Position numbers and translations under genes: made by a program. From contig BDIU01000120.1 in NCBI GenBank assembly GCA_002118135.1, forward strand, positions 1 through 64,000: DNA of 64,000 nt, in the 5' to 3' direction. The stretch comes from Trebouxia sp. TZW2008. Its lineage: Eukaryota > Chlorophyta > Trebouxiophyceae > Trebouxiales > Trebouxiaceae. The notes under the pieces are model-generated. The model saw only the letters and a list, made by a program, of their open reading frames with translations, had not been told where the DNA came from and ran no database searches. Positions 32,901 through 45,000 of the stretch are shown here, one piece after another (the stretch's first letter is position 1; each line of letters starts with the position of its first letter).

Positions 32901-35161
32901 AGTAGTCAACCAGCTGCTGACTGAGATGGATGGGACTGAAGGCAGACAGGCTGTGTATCTCATTGCCGCCACCAACAGGCCTGACATGATTGACCCTGCT
33001 CTTCTCAGGTCAGCTTTTGTATGATCACTGGTTGCCGTACTCTTCGTATTCTGCACAGGTTAAGTGCTGTGATCATGCTGTGTCAATTTCACCAAGGTCT
33101 TTGGAAGGTCATGCATGACACTGCTTGAGACTGAAGAGAGTATAGGTGTCAACTGGCTGAACACTTTTCCAGACGAAGCTTGTTCCAAAAGCTGTATGAC
33201 CAAATCCTAAACCCTCAAGCATCGTCGTCAATCTAGAGCTCTATTGTTTCCTTAATTGTGGGTAGTGTGCTGCAGGCCAGGGCGGCTGGACAAGGTGCTG
33301 TATGTACCCTTGCCACCGCCAGAGGGCAGAGGGGCCATCCTGCAAGCCCTGACCAGGAAAACGCCCCTGGCGGTGGATGTGGATGTGGCAGCGGTGGGCG
33401 CCAGCCCCCAATGTCATGGCTTCAGCGGCGCTGACTTGGCTGCACTTGTCAGAGAGGCATGTATTTGTGCCCTCAAGGTATGCAATAATATTTTGATATA
33501 ACGACTGCATTGTTTATCAAGAAAAATGTCCTTGCACCAACTGGTCCTTGCTCAGCAGTACCACTGTAGTCAGAATGCGATGCTTGGATCCCAGTTGCAT
33601 TGTCTGCACATCCTGTGTCCTTATAGCAAGAAATAGCTATACTTTCAGGTGTTTCATCAGATGTTGCAACTTGCTTATTTCCTGTAGCAAGAATTGTGCA
33701 GTACCAACCTGCAACACAGGTCTTGATGTGGGGTGTGAAGCGTCCGTGCAGCCTTGCAACGCCTCATTTCCAAAAGTATTTTGAACAACTTGTGCAGCCG
33801 GATACGAACTGCCTGATCTCAGTGCATTGCTGGCATCACAGTGGCAATGCGACCTAGGTCTGTTGAGCAATGTCCTGTTGCACAGCTGCAGCTGAAGCAT
33901 TCAGCAATGGGTCATCAGTGAACCACAAACTGTCTAGGATTGCCTTGAAATGGGAGAGTATCGTCTACTGCAGTCCACTTCTGGCTCACCAAACACTTTG
34001 AGTCCTGATAGCCCATTGTGTGACTGTGCAGGAGCATGTGTTATCTGGTACAGGCCTACAATCAGACACTCCTGTGGTAGGCACGACCTCTTTAGTCAGG
34101 CTCTGCAGCAAGTGACGGCCCAAGGCCCTTGACCATGCATTGCAATAAGGCATGGGCACATCAACCACTTTCAGCCTTAACCTCGTGTCCCTATGCAGGA
34201 GCATGTAGCATCTGGCATAGGCTCGAACTCAGACATCCCAGTGGTGGGCATGCACCATTTTGGGCAGGCTCTCTTGCGAGTGGCGCCTTCAGTCAGCAGG
34301 AAGGATGAGAGGCTGTATGACGCACTGCGAAGTCAGCTGCGGTCCTCACGTGGCCACCTCAACCCCCAGGTGATTATGCAAACCATGTGATGTTGTTGAG
34401 GGAAAGTTTGAAGCTGAAGTTTGACTGCGGTATTCACGTGGCCATCTCAACCCCCGGGTGACGAAACAAAGTATATATTCTTGTTTCAGACCGATCATTC
34501 CAGCAAGGCTTTCACTGCAGTCCTCATGCAGTTATGTGAACCCTCAGACACTACTGATACGCACACAATCCAATTCATGGGCAAACAGTCTAGCCGAAAC
34601 TAGACTTTAGTTGCTTGATGATTGATGAAACGGTTTTTGATGCCAAGTACGTGATGAATCCTACTTTGGCATTTCTGGTCTGTCTGCTGCAAAGGCAGTG
34701 AGATCATCTTTCAGGCAATCACTCTCATGGTCGCCAATGCATTGTGGTCAGGATTTTGTATGCTACCTTGATGCAACACGTAGGCAGAACAAGCCATGGC
34801 TTTTCTTCCATGTAACAGATCTAACTTAATACGTCGCCTCAGCTCAGAGCGTCTTGATAATGGCATTGATTGTCTAGTTTGCTTTACCCAGCTGTACATG
34901 GGATAGACATGGCCACAATGATTGCTGGCAGGTGTATGTGTTCAAGCACGGCCCAGCACATAGTTGATAAACCTTGAATAGCAAACCATCCAGCAAGAAG
35001 GAGCAACAGCGCTGCTGCTGATGCAGGCTGCTCAACATGTCAGGGTAGAGGGCAAGGCAGGCACAACAAACCCTCAGAGTGCAGATGGGGTGGATGTGAC
35101 AGGTGTCAGTGCTATGGATGGCACAGAGGATGAGGGAGAAACGAAGCCCATGGAAGACTGA
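23903..35161 (+). CDS. NVL: NVL / CDC48C-type AAA-ATPase (60S ribosome biogenesis)
   Basis: Nuclear double-AAA ATPase of the Rix7/NVL family, which strips factors from pre-60S particles. The 17 exons are 23903-24163, 24564-24944, 25919-26039, 26543-26744, 27016-27080, 27280-27374, 28181-28334, 28796-28867, 29265-29489, 29910-30022, 30311-30519, 31455-31647, 32257-32433, 32743-33008, 33276-33477, 34199-34369 and 34994-35161. They total 3075 nt, 1024 aa. The N-terminal exon resembles the NVL protein-binding domain. An acidic Ser/Asp stretch, an Ala-rich run and a basic KRARRAL segment follow. The first AAA domain starts near residue 345 (GPPGCGKT Walker A, FIDEIDAI Walker [16 protein letters not shown]). 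The second starts near 685 ([30 protein letters not shown]). Both active sites look intact. Introns 3, 10 and 12 begin with GC, not GT. Confidence 0.94.
24412..24574 (+). repeat. Tandem copy before NVL exon 24564-24944
   Basis: A unit of about 76 bp (CTGGTAACCACATCAGGCAA ... GACAGGCTGCA) occurs twice. The second unit ends in the real acceptor and exon start, so the first is an acceptor-edge copy. Confidence 0.88.
26329..26430 (+). repeat. (ACTC)n microsatellite
   Basis: About 25 uninterrupted ACTC units in NVL intron 3. This intron also uses a GC donor. Confidence 0.97.
31740..32230 (+). repeat. Copies of NVL exon edges before exon 32257-32433
   Basis: About 31745-31790 repeats the end of exon 31647 (CCTGATGTCACATGGCATGA, identical in both). 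About 31922-32035 and 32105-32226 repeat the acceptor and about 100 nt of exon 32257. Their Walker A is lost: the glycine loop reads YSPGF or YSPIG where the true exon has YGPPGCGKT. Confidence 0.92.
34027..34460 (+). repeat. Copies flanking NVL exon 34199-34369
   Basis: About 34027-34115 repeats the acceptor side (GCAGGAGCATGTGTTATCTG). About 34424-34460 repeats the donor side (GTGGCCATCTCAACCCCCGG). The true exon lies between them. Confidence 0.85.
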
Positions 35162-35731
35162 TTATACAGTACATTGACTTTACTTTAGCAAAATTCAATG
35201 CAGGTTTGAGGCTCAGTACATGTGCTCTTAGCTGCTGTCAAGGCTCGCACACCCAAGATCAGGGGATCAAGCAGACTTTTATGCAAAGAAGCGAGCAGTG
35301 CAGTACATAGGTTGCAGGCTGCAAGTTGCAGCTTGTTCAGCAGTGTAGTGTGCGGTATGCTATTGGCAGGAACCCGACTTCAGCATTTCCATGACACGTT
35401 CAGCTTCGTGTCTGTCAGTACGTATCTCTGTGAGTGTTTGTCGCAAAGTCATCGGATTTGAGAGAGCATTGTATTGTCCTGAACTGCTCGAAGCTCCGAA
35501 ACCACTGCGACAAGAACAGCTTTTTGAACATTCTGCACGTTGATCAACCGCTTTGCTTGAGTTTGAGGTAAGTCGGATCGATCTCAATACAGCTGGACAC
35601 TTGGCTGAGAGGTCACAAGCACGCCACTCTTTCTCAGACGCGACCCTGCCGGCTACAGGGCAAGCAAGCCCGCTTTCCTGGCTTGCCAAGCAGCGTTGAC
35701 GCCAGGCACTTACAGCAGCGAACCTGATACC
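35162..35731. promoter_or_regulatory. Intergenic region; CpG-rich start of the LRR-kinase gene
   Basis: The left part holds the NVL 3' flank. From about 35430 CpG rises (GCTCGAAGCTCCGAAACC, CTCAGACGCGACCCTGCCGG), as expected for a promoter and 5' UTR. No other gene is seen. Confidence 0.4.
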
Positions 35732-37855
35732 ATGTCAAACACCATCACCGAACTGTATCAGCTGAGATCTGAGTCAGATGCGGCAAAGGTTATGCTGCAA
35801 AGCAACTCTTTGAAAGTGGCTGATCTGCCAACCTCGCTGTGGTCCTTGACTTCGGTGACTGTGTTAGATCTCTCACGGAACAACCTAGTCAGTGTACCTG
35901 CCGCAATGGGACTGCTCACATCTCTGACCAGTCTCAAGTTGTCGCACAATCAGATTCAAGTCGTGCCTCCTGAGATCAGCAGCTTGACACAGCTGACTGA
36001 TCTGGACCTGGGCTCAAATCACCTGACTGCAGTACCTAGCAGCATTGGCAGCCTCAGTCAGATGCAGTTCCTTAATCTGATGAACAATGCCTTGACAGAC
36101 TTGCCACAAGCGCTAGGACACCTGTCAAAGCTTTATCGACTGGGATTGAAGGGCAATCAGCTTACAACTTTGCCAGAGTCTCTGGCTGGGCTGCGTTCCC
36201 TCGTAGAACTCTTCATCACAGACAACCAGCTTGTAAGCTTGCCAGATGGCTTCTCAGGTCTGACATCCCTTGTCAAGCTCCAGGTACGCAGGCTAGTTGA
36301 AAGGAGCTTGGTCGTTTACTATGCTTGATGCTGCTCCTGAATGGTTGTGTTCACAGTTTGTAAGATCATCTGCTTTCTGCTGTGCTTTCCATGAGTGCCT
36401 GCTGCTTTGCTTCTGGTGCAAATTCAAGCGCTTTACGTGTCTTGTTCTATATTTTGACTGGATGTCACAGTCTCTGCTGCTGGCTTATAGGCATCTTTCA
36501 ACCAGCTCAAGACATTGCCTGCTGCAATAGGACAGCTACAGAAACTGGAGCTTATGAGGGTTGCGGTGAACAACATACAACAGGTGAAGTGTGAGTTGTC
36601 AGTCAGCATGCCTGATTTTCACACACTCAACGTGAAAGCATAAGAGCTCACATCCTCGTGTCTTGCTCCCCTCAATAGGCAAGCATAAGCAGTGATCCAC
36701 CAACATTCTTTGCGTGCTACAGGTCCCAAAAGAGTTTAACAACATGAAAGCCTTGTCCTGGTTCAGCCTTGCTGGCAACCCAGCATGCAAACCAGCACCT
36801 TCCATCAGGCTTGACATTCTGCCTCTCTCATTGAACGAAATCCAAATGGATGCTGCTCTCGGGGATGGAGCTTCAGGGCACGTTTTTGCTGCCAAGATGA
36901 AAGGCAAAGATGTTGCAGTCAAAGTTTTCAAGTCTGAGAGCAGCCCTGATGGTCATGCAAGGGATGAAATTGCTGTCACATGCTCTGTGGATCATCCAAA
37001 TCTGATCAAGGTCATAGGGATCATTGATCATCCCCATGCATTGGTCATGGAGCGTGTTTGGGGCAAACCCTTGGCTCTGAAACCAAACTTTGAGTCTCTG
37101 CTGAGATGTAGATGGGTGCCAGACCAGACATTCACTTTGCAATTTGTCTTGAATGTGGCGAAGTCTGTTGCCAGTGCCTTAGCCTACCTTCATGAGCACA
37201 ACATATGCCATGGGGATGTGTACGCCCACAATGTCCTGGCAGAGAGCAGTGGGCGCTCCATTCTCTGTGACTATGGTAAGCCAGCTCCACTTACAAGACA
37301 ACTCGAGCCCAAAGTGTCTCATTCTACCAGTTACACCTTCAAGCAGATATGCGCTCCACATTTGATCATGCTTGCATGGTACCAACTTTGTGCTGAATTT
37401 CTAAGCTCAATAATGATGCCCACCATCATGCTTTGCAGATCCTGAATGCGCATGTGGTCAGTTCTTGAGTTTGGAATGAGCAATGCAGACTTGTGCACAA
37501 TATGCATATAGTACATACTCAATTGCAACATGGCTTTTGCAGCATATGCATGCGACCGACATACTGGCTTTCTGATATGCAAAGCTGCACTCACCAAGCT
37601 TTGCTGATGCCTGCAGGTGCCTCCTTCTTCTATATGCCAAACACTATCTGCTATGAGGCACAAGAGGTGCGTGCCTATGGCTTGTTGCTGCATGATCTTG
37701 TCACAAGGGTCGATGAATCCAGCAGTTCTGACAGATCAGCAAAGGAATCACTGCAACACATGCAAGAGGCTGTGCAGCTTTGCATAGGCAGCAGTGATCC
37801 CTTGCAGCGCCCCAGCTTTAGCAGATTACACAGCAAACTCTTGAGCATAAATTGA
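35732..37855 (+). CDS. Leucine-rich-repeat protein with C-terminal kinase-like domain
   Basis: Exons 35732-36283, 36491-36583, 36723-37275 and 37617-37855 give 478 aa with all phases matching. Residues ~20-235 hold about eight short LRRs (LTSVTVLDLSRNNLVSVP type) with no signal peptide or membrane span, so the protein is probably cytosolic. The kinase part has a glycine loop (LGDGASGHVF) and the Lys of VAVKVF. The catalytic loop is HGDVYAHNVL where usual kinases have HRDLKxxN, and the metal site is DYG where they have DFG. The activation segment is very short, passing directly to YEAQEVRAYGLLL, with no APE motif. HGDxYAHN and xEVRAxG are, from memory, features of LRR kinases found in bacteria and some protists. 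The catalytic Asp, Asn and DxG Asp are kept, so activity is possible. TGTAA lies at 37912-37916. Confidence 0.88.
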
Positions 37856-38053
37856 GCTGGTTATGGCATTTGCAGCTTTTCAGTGAATACAACGTGTCTT
37901 ACAAGGTCTTGTGTAAAGGCATGACACTGTTTGCTTGCCGCTGCTGAGCTCGTCTGAGGCTGAAATGTGTTGCCAAATATGTATAGCACACCTTTCCGAC
38001 TGCCTTTGGTCGATGGTTACATATTGGGCAAACTCGAACTCGGTTGCATCGTT

Positions 38054-38127
38054 TCCGCGTTAGTGTAGTCTGGTTTAGCATACTTGGCTTTCACCCAAGC
38101 GACCCGGGTTCAAATCCCGGACGCGGA
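38054..38127 (+). tRNA. tRNA-Glu (anticodon TTC)
   Basis: A 74-nt cloverleaf with a perfect 7-bp acceptor stem (TCCGCGT with ACGCGGA) and a 4-bp D stem. The anticodon stem is CTTGG/CCAAG around loop CTTTCAC, with anticodon TTC at 38090-38092. The T arm is CCGGG-TTCAAAT-CCCGG. No intron. A TTTT run at 38131-38134 fits RNA polymerase III termination. Confidence 0.95.
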
Positions 38128-38741
38128 ATGTTTTGAATCCTTTGCTGATGCGTACTCACTTTTATGTAACGTGCTGAAACGAGCGTTCACGGCTGACCTT
38201 TTTGCCAGCTAAAGAAGATCGTGCTAGGCAACATTGACCTGATTACCCAGAGGCACAAAGTCAGTCAGGGAAATTCCATGTCATTGATTTGTACCGATAC
38301 ACTGTAAGTTCACAGTGGCTGGTAGGAGCTGATTGGAGAAAACAACATGTCATTGGACATCGTCGGTGGAAAAATGGAAAACGCATTTACAGTCTCCAGA
38401 TGATGGGAAGTGACACACCCCGAGGCCTGCACGAGTCACTGCACATGGAGGCCGAGCTTGTGACTGACAGGTCTGTTTGCCACAACACATTTGGCACGTG
38501 CCTTCACGTTAGCTAATTAAGTAACGCAGCACATTGGTTCTCACGCAGGCCTTGACTGAACAGAACGTCATCATTTTGAGCTTCACAAGCTGTTGAAGTT
38601 GTGCAATCTCTACTTGTCAACCGACATCAACAATCTAGTAGATCCCGGGGATGACAAGAGTACTTTGCTACACAGAACAATGAGAATGATGCCTGAACAA
38701 CATTATTTATACAAAATCAGCTGCAGTTTTTGAAGTAGCCC
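38128..38741. other. Intergenic stretch, nothing recognised
   Basis: Between the tRNA and the 3' end of the minus-strand gene at 38742. No exon, RNA gene or repeat was recognised on either strand. Confidence 0.5.
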
Positions 38742-39411
38742 TCAGTATTTGGTTGGTGTACTGATATCATTTGTCAGCTTATACAGCCCCAGCGCAGGTC
38801 CAACCACTCTGAACAAAATCCAGCCTCCTACTATCACAAAAACAGAAGCGTATGCTGCTTTGTTAGCCCAGAACAGCAGCCCTCGTTCACCAGCATATAT
38901 TTGCCACGCTTTGCCAAAAACACTCATCTTGTCCCAGCCATCAGGAAATAGTTGCCCTTCAGGCCATCGGGGTTTACCACTTTTTGCCACCTATATCAAC
39001 ATGGTGCTGAATGTCAAATGCCAATGCATGTCAGGTTGTGTGACTTCCATGTTGCTCAACTCACCTATACCAACCTGTACCATAAAATTGAAATCTTATA
39101 GTGTAGGACCTTGCTGTCAACTGAAAGTGCCAATGAATGCAGTTTCAGTTGCTGACCTTTGCATTTGTGCGCTGTGTGCGCTGAGCTTCCCGATAGACTG
39201 AGGAGTCTTTGCGTCGCCGTGCGTTCTTCTCTCGCCTTTCAAGCAATGCTTCTTGCCTTGCTTCTCGCCTAGCTTCATCGCTTTGCTCTTGCTTTTGCTC
39301 TTGCTCTTGCTGAGCCCTCACAACAGTTGCTCGGCAGCGTTTTCTGCTGTCACAACCTGTAGACCAACCCGTTTGCTCAGTAATGAGCCGCGACGATCCA
39401 TGCAAGCTCAT
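38742..39411 (-). CDS. Small organelle-targeted single-span membrane protein, unknown function
   Basis: Two exons, 39411-39157 and 38990-38742, joined in phase 0 at a GT-AG intron; 167 aa. The first exon has an N-terminal Ser/Arg stretch ending near TVVRAQQ, like a transit peptide and its cleavage region. A strongly charged segment rich in Gln, Glu and Arg follows (QEQEQKQEQSDEARREARQE). The second exon has GKPRWPEGQLFPDGWDKM, then AWQIYAGERGLLFWANK and one hydrophobic span (ASVFVIVGGWILFRVVG). Plastid location is inferred from the presequence. No family name is recognised. It is divergent from the gene at 39843, with start codons 431 bp apart. Confidence 0.72.
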
Positions 39412-39842
39412 TTTTCAGACCTGTGGTCAGCCTCTGTACAATTTGGTTGCTTTCAAAGCAGAGACTGAAGCGGTAGAGCGGCTTCCGGCTGTGTGTAAGC
39501 GAAGCATGTACTGAAGGACCGTGAACGGTCGTCACACAGTTCATTACGTAGCAATGCAAGGGCGCGCAGCTCCAAACAGAATTATGAAGGTTCTGTAAAC
39601 AATCTCTAAACAGAGCGAGCACAACCGGCGCTACTGCAAAAGCACTGCATAGCTCATAGCGTTTCGTCTGTTCATCTTCCCCAGTTTTGCCCAGTTCTGT
39701 TTAGAAAGTGCTCCTGTTTTCGAGGCACCAGTAGCATGCCTCCTTCCTTACGCGAGTTGTTCTTGCACAGTACTTGCCCCGTCAATTGTGACCTTGACTG
39801 CATCGTGTACGTTGCGGCAGCTGGCTGGTAGTGCTTGCATGC
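39412..39842. promoter_or_regulatory. CpG-rich bidirectional promoter
   Basis: Separates two divergent genes (starts at 39411 and 39843). CpG-rich pieces such as CGGTAGAGCGGCTTCCGGCT and AACCGGCGCTACTGC lie within it, against CpG-poor gene bodies. Confidence 0.4.
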
Positions 39843-41233
39843 ATGCAAGCTGCAAAGGCTTTGCCTCAGACCTTGGCAGGCTGCCGCATCCCACGCGTTA
39901 CTTCACAGACAAACGTCTTCAGAAGGCATCCTCGTGCCTTACAGGCAAATCCAGACGAGAAAAATGAGTCCATCAGTCGCCTGGACTTCTTGCAGCAGCT
40001 GGTATGGTGACATTACTCACCCTCAATAGTAACTGATGATATATGTTTCGCCAAACTTGTTGGCATGATCAGAATCCTGATCTGTTGGAGCTACTTGCGC
40101 TATGCAGGGTCGAGATCAAGGCTTCAGAGTGGAGATTGCAGCATCTGGTGAAGAAGAGGAAACATGGGAAGAAGCCATGGATGAAGTAGAGGATATCTGG
40201 ATGCGAGATCCTGCTGGTGAGGTACGTCAAACTTACACTGCAACATACACTCCCAAGCTGCTTCCTCTCACAGACGACACCGAGTGGCAAAGACTTTTCT
40301 TTCTTTCTGTTCAGTGCAGCATGCAGCACGTTCAACCAGTTGAGTTATGAGTCAGACACGTGAGCCTAAACCCCAGCCCCTAAAGCTTGCACTCTGGTGC
40401 TCACTATTTCCAGGTGAGAGCTTTGCGGAGCTCCAAATGAGTGCCTCTTTGGATGCCATGCAACCTCAGAAGGTCAGCGCTGAACCAATCTCCAGCAACA
40501 TCTGTCCATTAACCATGACATGCATGTTTCAGTTCAGATTGGTCTGTCATTGCCTGGGGTTGTCAATCATCCAGCATGGGTTCCTGTAGACCATTGTCAC
40601 TGATTTCAAATGGCACATAAACAAATAGAGTCTGCTTGCACATCCCTGTCTCATGCCATGTTATGTATGCAATCATGTATCTGTAGCACACTCTGTCATG
40701 AGGTAGTCTGTATTGCAAGCTACCTGCAGTTGTCATCTGCTCTCAATGAACTTTGTAAGGTTTTCTTTCAAAGCAAAGCTAACACTACAGACCAATCTGT
40801 AGATTGTATCGTAACGATGCTGTCACAATCTTACTGCTCAGATGTGCCAGGTGTGTGCAGGCTGTGTCCATCTTGACATTTCCAGAATTAAAAGCCATGA
40901 TATTTGAGCACTGTGAAAACTTAGTGGTCATTGATGTCAAGGATCCTGCAGAATTTGAAAAAGGGTAAGCTTTCAGTGCTGTCTGCATGACTTTATTTTC
41001 TGCTTCATGCCTGACACACTTAAGCTGATCAGTAGCTGCTGAAAATTATAGCTCACAGAACAGCTGACAATTTATCATGGTCATGGTGTTCAGCAGTGCT
41101 TTTACTTGATAGCATGCCACAATTCATCAGCGTATCTCAAGGCAGGCTCATGACTGTGGTTTCTGCTGCAAAGCATCTCAACTTGGCCATGACGTACACA
41201 GGCACGTTGATGTCACCACAAATGTCCCCTTGA
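39843..41233 (+). CDS. Hypothetical organelle-targeted protein
   Basis: Predicted exons 39843-40001, 40108-40216, 40414-40472, 40861-40964 and 41146-41233 (TGA) give 172 aa with consistent phases. The N-terminus MQAAKALPQTLAGCRIPRVT lacks acidic residues and looks like a transit peptide. The middle is very acidic (ASGEEEETWEEAMDEVEDIW). A segment LTFPELKAMIFEHCENLVV and the end HLNLAMTYTGTLMSPQMSP follow. No family was recognised. The last exon is the least certain; it was picked by phase. The consistent acceptor, donor and phase pattern and the CpG-rich start support a real gene. Confidence 0.55.
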
Positions 41234-42056
41234 AGCAGCTGGATAGAGCTGTTGCAGATAGCTGGCAGTCCAAAACAGTCGTTGTTGTTGATTCTGGTGA
41301 CACACGCTCTCAGCAGGCTTGCACTCGGTTGACTCAAGTATACAAACACCCAGCAGTGTTCCTCCTAGTGTCGTCACGGACCTTTGATTCAGCAATGAAT
41401 CAACTGTAGTGCGTAGCTACAATCTCGTCTGTAAATGCAGCTTAGCCCTGTTGCTGTCAGTGTATTAGATGACATGTATGGTACAAAATTTGACAGGTGT
41501 AGCGCCAAGTTTATGAGCCTTATGGTGCATGGGCCTCGATCAAATCGGGCAGGGCATCGAGCGAAATGTGCATTGCATGTCAATTGTGAGGTGGCACGCT
41601 CCGAAACCACATGCATGCCGTGCTAAACTTGCAAGTGCTATCTCAGGTTGCGGATGCGCGTGAGGCGCGACGGGCTGAAAACGGCATCAAACTTTTTCCA
41701 TCCGCATTTGCGATGTGTTGCTGCCAAAAGCGCAAGCTTCATTACATGCAAAGTGGTGTGATCTTACGATCGCAGCAGTGCAACGACACGCGACATATCT
41801 CAATATACATCAAGGAAGACGATTAGTTGCGCTTGTTTCACATGCTACAACTGCTCGCAAGAGTCTTTATGCCATCTTGCGTTGCTCCAAGTTGCTCGAG
41901 CACCACCTCACACAAAGGTAAAAACCTACCAAAGTCTGTTTTCCGAAAGGACGCTCACCCGGGTAAAAGGGCGTTCCCCAACGTTTGTTCCGCCAATGTG
42001 CAGACGAGCTGAAGCACTGCTCAGATGTTGAGTCTGGTGCGGCAACGGACTGCAGA
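41234..42056. other. Intergenic stretch with CpG-rich F-box gene promoter
   Basis: Nothing coding is recognised. CpG becomes dense from about 41500 (GGATGCGCGTGAGGCGCGAC), marking the promoter of the gene at 42057. TGTAA at 41430-41434 could serve the upstream gene. Confidence 0.4.
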
Positions 42057-45000
42057 ATGACTGACGTCGTCATGAACGCACTCTCTGGCCAAGCCACGGT
42101 TTCCCTACTCGCAATGCCGGATGGGGTGCTGGCAGAGATTGCTCGACACCTTACACCAGTCAGCCTGGCTCTGCTGCAAACTACATGCAAGCATTTGGAT
42201 GGTCTTCTGAGTCATGACAGGCAAGCACACCTTCTCCACCAACTGATCAAGAACTCAGATAGACTCAAATACATAAGAGTGTGTTGGCCAAATGCAGAGC
42301 ACAACGGAACACACATGCAATGCGCATGCCTAACAGACTTCTGTTTAAACTCTGTGGTACTGCACACACTTACCAAAGTGTTGCTCACATGATGTAGCTC
42401 AGCGCCTGCTGTTGCAAGTCGCAAGGCAGAGCGCATAGCACACCACTGCATTGTTCTGTGATGCGGCTTGTCACAAAAAGCTAGCAAAAGAGACACTGAT
42501 GCAGCATAGTATACTGCTTCACATTCCCTGTTTAGCGATTTTGCACTTGATTACATCATGGCCTGTTGAGCATTTGGACACATGGCATGTTTGCACAAGA
42601 CAATCGCTCAGCCGCATTGACTGCTGCTTGTATAGGCTATGGCAAGAGGCTTTGCATCAGCAGGACCCAGTGTGGGTCAAGTCTGGGGTGTGTCCGCTTC
42701 CTGGTAGACATAACAGTCAAACCTGGAAAGAGCTGGTTGGCGTTTCAGTGAAGCTACAGCCAATTGGCATTGGTGGCGATGTGAGGGACTCACCACAAGC
42801 TGTTTGTGTCAGGGGACTCAACCTGTGGAATACAGGTGAGCAGACATGAACAACATTGCTTTCTTGCAGGTGGGAGGCCAGATTGAGGGATGAAAAGAAT
42901 GAATGCAGCTTTGCACCTATTTGTGCTTCATCATGCATGATAACACAAAGTCAAAGATTAGGCAGGTAGGGTTTCTGACACGCTCACAGCACCAAGCAAA
43001 GCAAACCAGTACTTTGCAAAACTGGGTGACCAGACATGAAGGTTCGACATGAAGAAGACCATTCTGCACACAAGATGTGGCACATGTATTGTCTACAAGG
43101 TTGGTCAAAGATGCACAAGAGCATCTCTTTGCCAGATATCATTGCAAACACAGGATGCAGCATATGGCACACAGAACTCAATTACACAACTGATCAATAT
43201 GCATGTGTGATGACTGCAGCAAACTTGAGGTCGAAAGTGGAGCTAAAAGTGCATCTGGACTATCACCTGTGCCACACAGAGCATCAGTCCTGTCAGTGGC
43301 GCTTGCGAGCCTTCCACACGTCGGATCAAAAGACATATGAGTGAAGGTTGCATTGCAAGTGAGGGTGCATCGCAACAATGCGTGAATGTCTTCTTATGAA
43401 AACTGCAGCAAACCTGCGGTTGAGGGAGGAGCTGAAGGTGCACCTGGACCATCACCTGTGCCACACAAAGCATGAGTCCTGCCAGTGGCGCCTGCGACTG
43501 CAGCCTCACCAATTCTGCTCAAAAGACATACAAGTGAAGGTTGCATTGCACGCGAGGGAGATTCACAACTATGGTAAAGGCTTGTGTGTGATGGCTGCAG
43601 CAGACTTGAGGTTGAGGGAAGAGCTAAAGGTGCAACTGGACTACCATCTGTGCCATACAGAGCATCAGTCTTGCCAGTGGCGATTACGACTGCAGCCTCA
43701 CCATTTCAGAAGCGAAAACATTGCAGACTTGATGGAGCTCATCTTCTTCCTGTGGCATGAGGCACGCCAGCTAGCCAGAACCTGCAAGATGTTGCTCAAG
43801 GTTTGACCTCTTTCATTGCGCTGATTTCACGTCTGAACTGAGTGGCTTGTACAACAAACGTAACAGTTGTCGACATGGGTCAATTAACAGCAAAATGTGT
43901 TGCACAAATTTTGTGTTTCATTGCTGTTGGCATCATGGTTGAAGGTGCCGCTATTCCATCATTGTCCTTGCGCTGCGCTTGCTCTGGATACCATAATATT
44001 CCTGAGCGGTTGTGCTGACATGGGGCAGGAACTGGTAGCAGACTGCCTTGACCGCAGCTCACAGCAGAGTGCTTGCAGGCTCAGTTGCACCTGTCATTTC
44101 TTGGAGGCGTCCCTTCTAATGCACACAGTCCTTCTAATGTCAAGCTTCTTGCATGTGGCAAAATGCTTGACTGAGACACCTAAGCCATGCCTCTGCTGAT
44201 GTACAGTAGCTTCTCTTTGTAAGAACACTTGACGTAAAGACATTCTTGACACAAGGACAATGCAATTTTGACCCAATCCCTGCATTCTGAGTCCAACGGT
44301 CGCTCTGAGTAAGGACAATTGATGCAAGGACAACATTTTTGGTAAGCAAAGCAGTAACTACAAAGCGAAATTACTGTAGCAGTGGATGCCTGCCTGACTT
44401 CCTCATGCACAGTGCTGCCTGTTGCTGTCAGCCAGTGAGCTTAGACTGCATCAGGACAGGTTATAATTGTGCAAGAATGTGTAAGGATTGTTTGTTGTTG
44501 TGATCAGCATACCCGTATGGATGGATTGCAGGTGATTGCTCTCCTGAAGGAAGACAGAGCCTTTGCTCTAATACAAGATGCAGAGGATTGTCTTGGCTAT
44601 AGCTCGCTTCAGACCATGTGCTGTGCGGCCTGCATTGGGTCATACCTGATTGACCTGCTGCACATGCGGAGCCTGCAGTTCAGCCCAATGAGCGCTGCTG
44701 ACCCTGACGACTTCCTGAGGGCTTGTCAAGGTGATGACCTGTCTGTGGGGTCCTGTGTGCTGTAGTGCTCAAGCGCTCACTGCTCAATGAATCTGTGCTG
44801 CAGAGCTCAGTGCAATGTTTGCTGTTATACAGAGACAAGAGTGCTAGCCTTGGGTGTCTATGGCGTTGGTTGCATGTCCTTGCATAAGTGCGTTGCTTCA
44901 CTGGCATCTGAGTCGGCCTGCTGCATACTTCTGCTTGAATGTCAGTCCTGTCATGCCATCAGGTTTGCAGCGCAATTCAGTTTCTGGCTTGCATGAGTGC

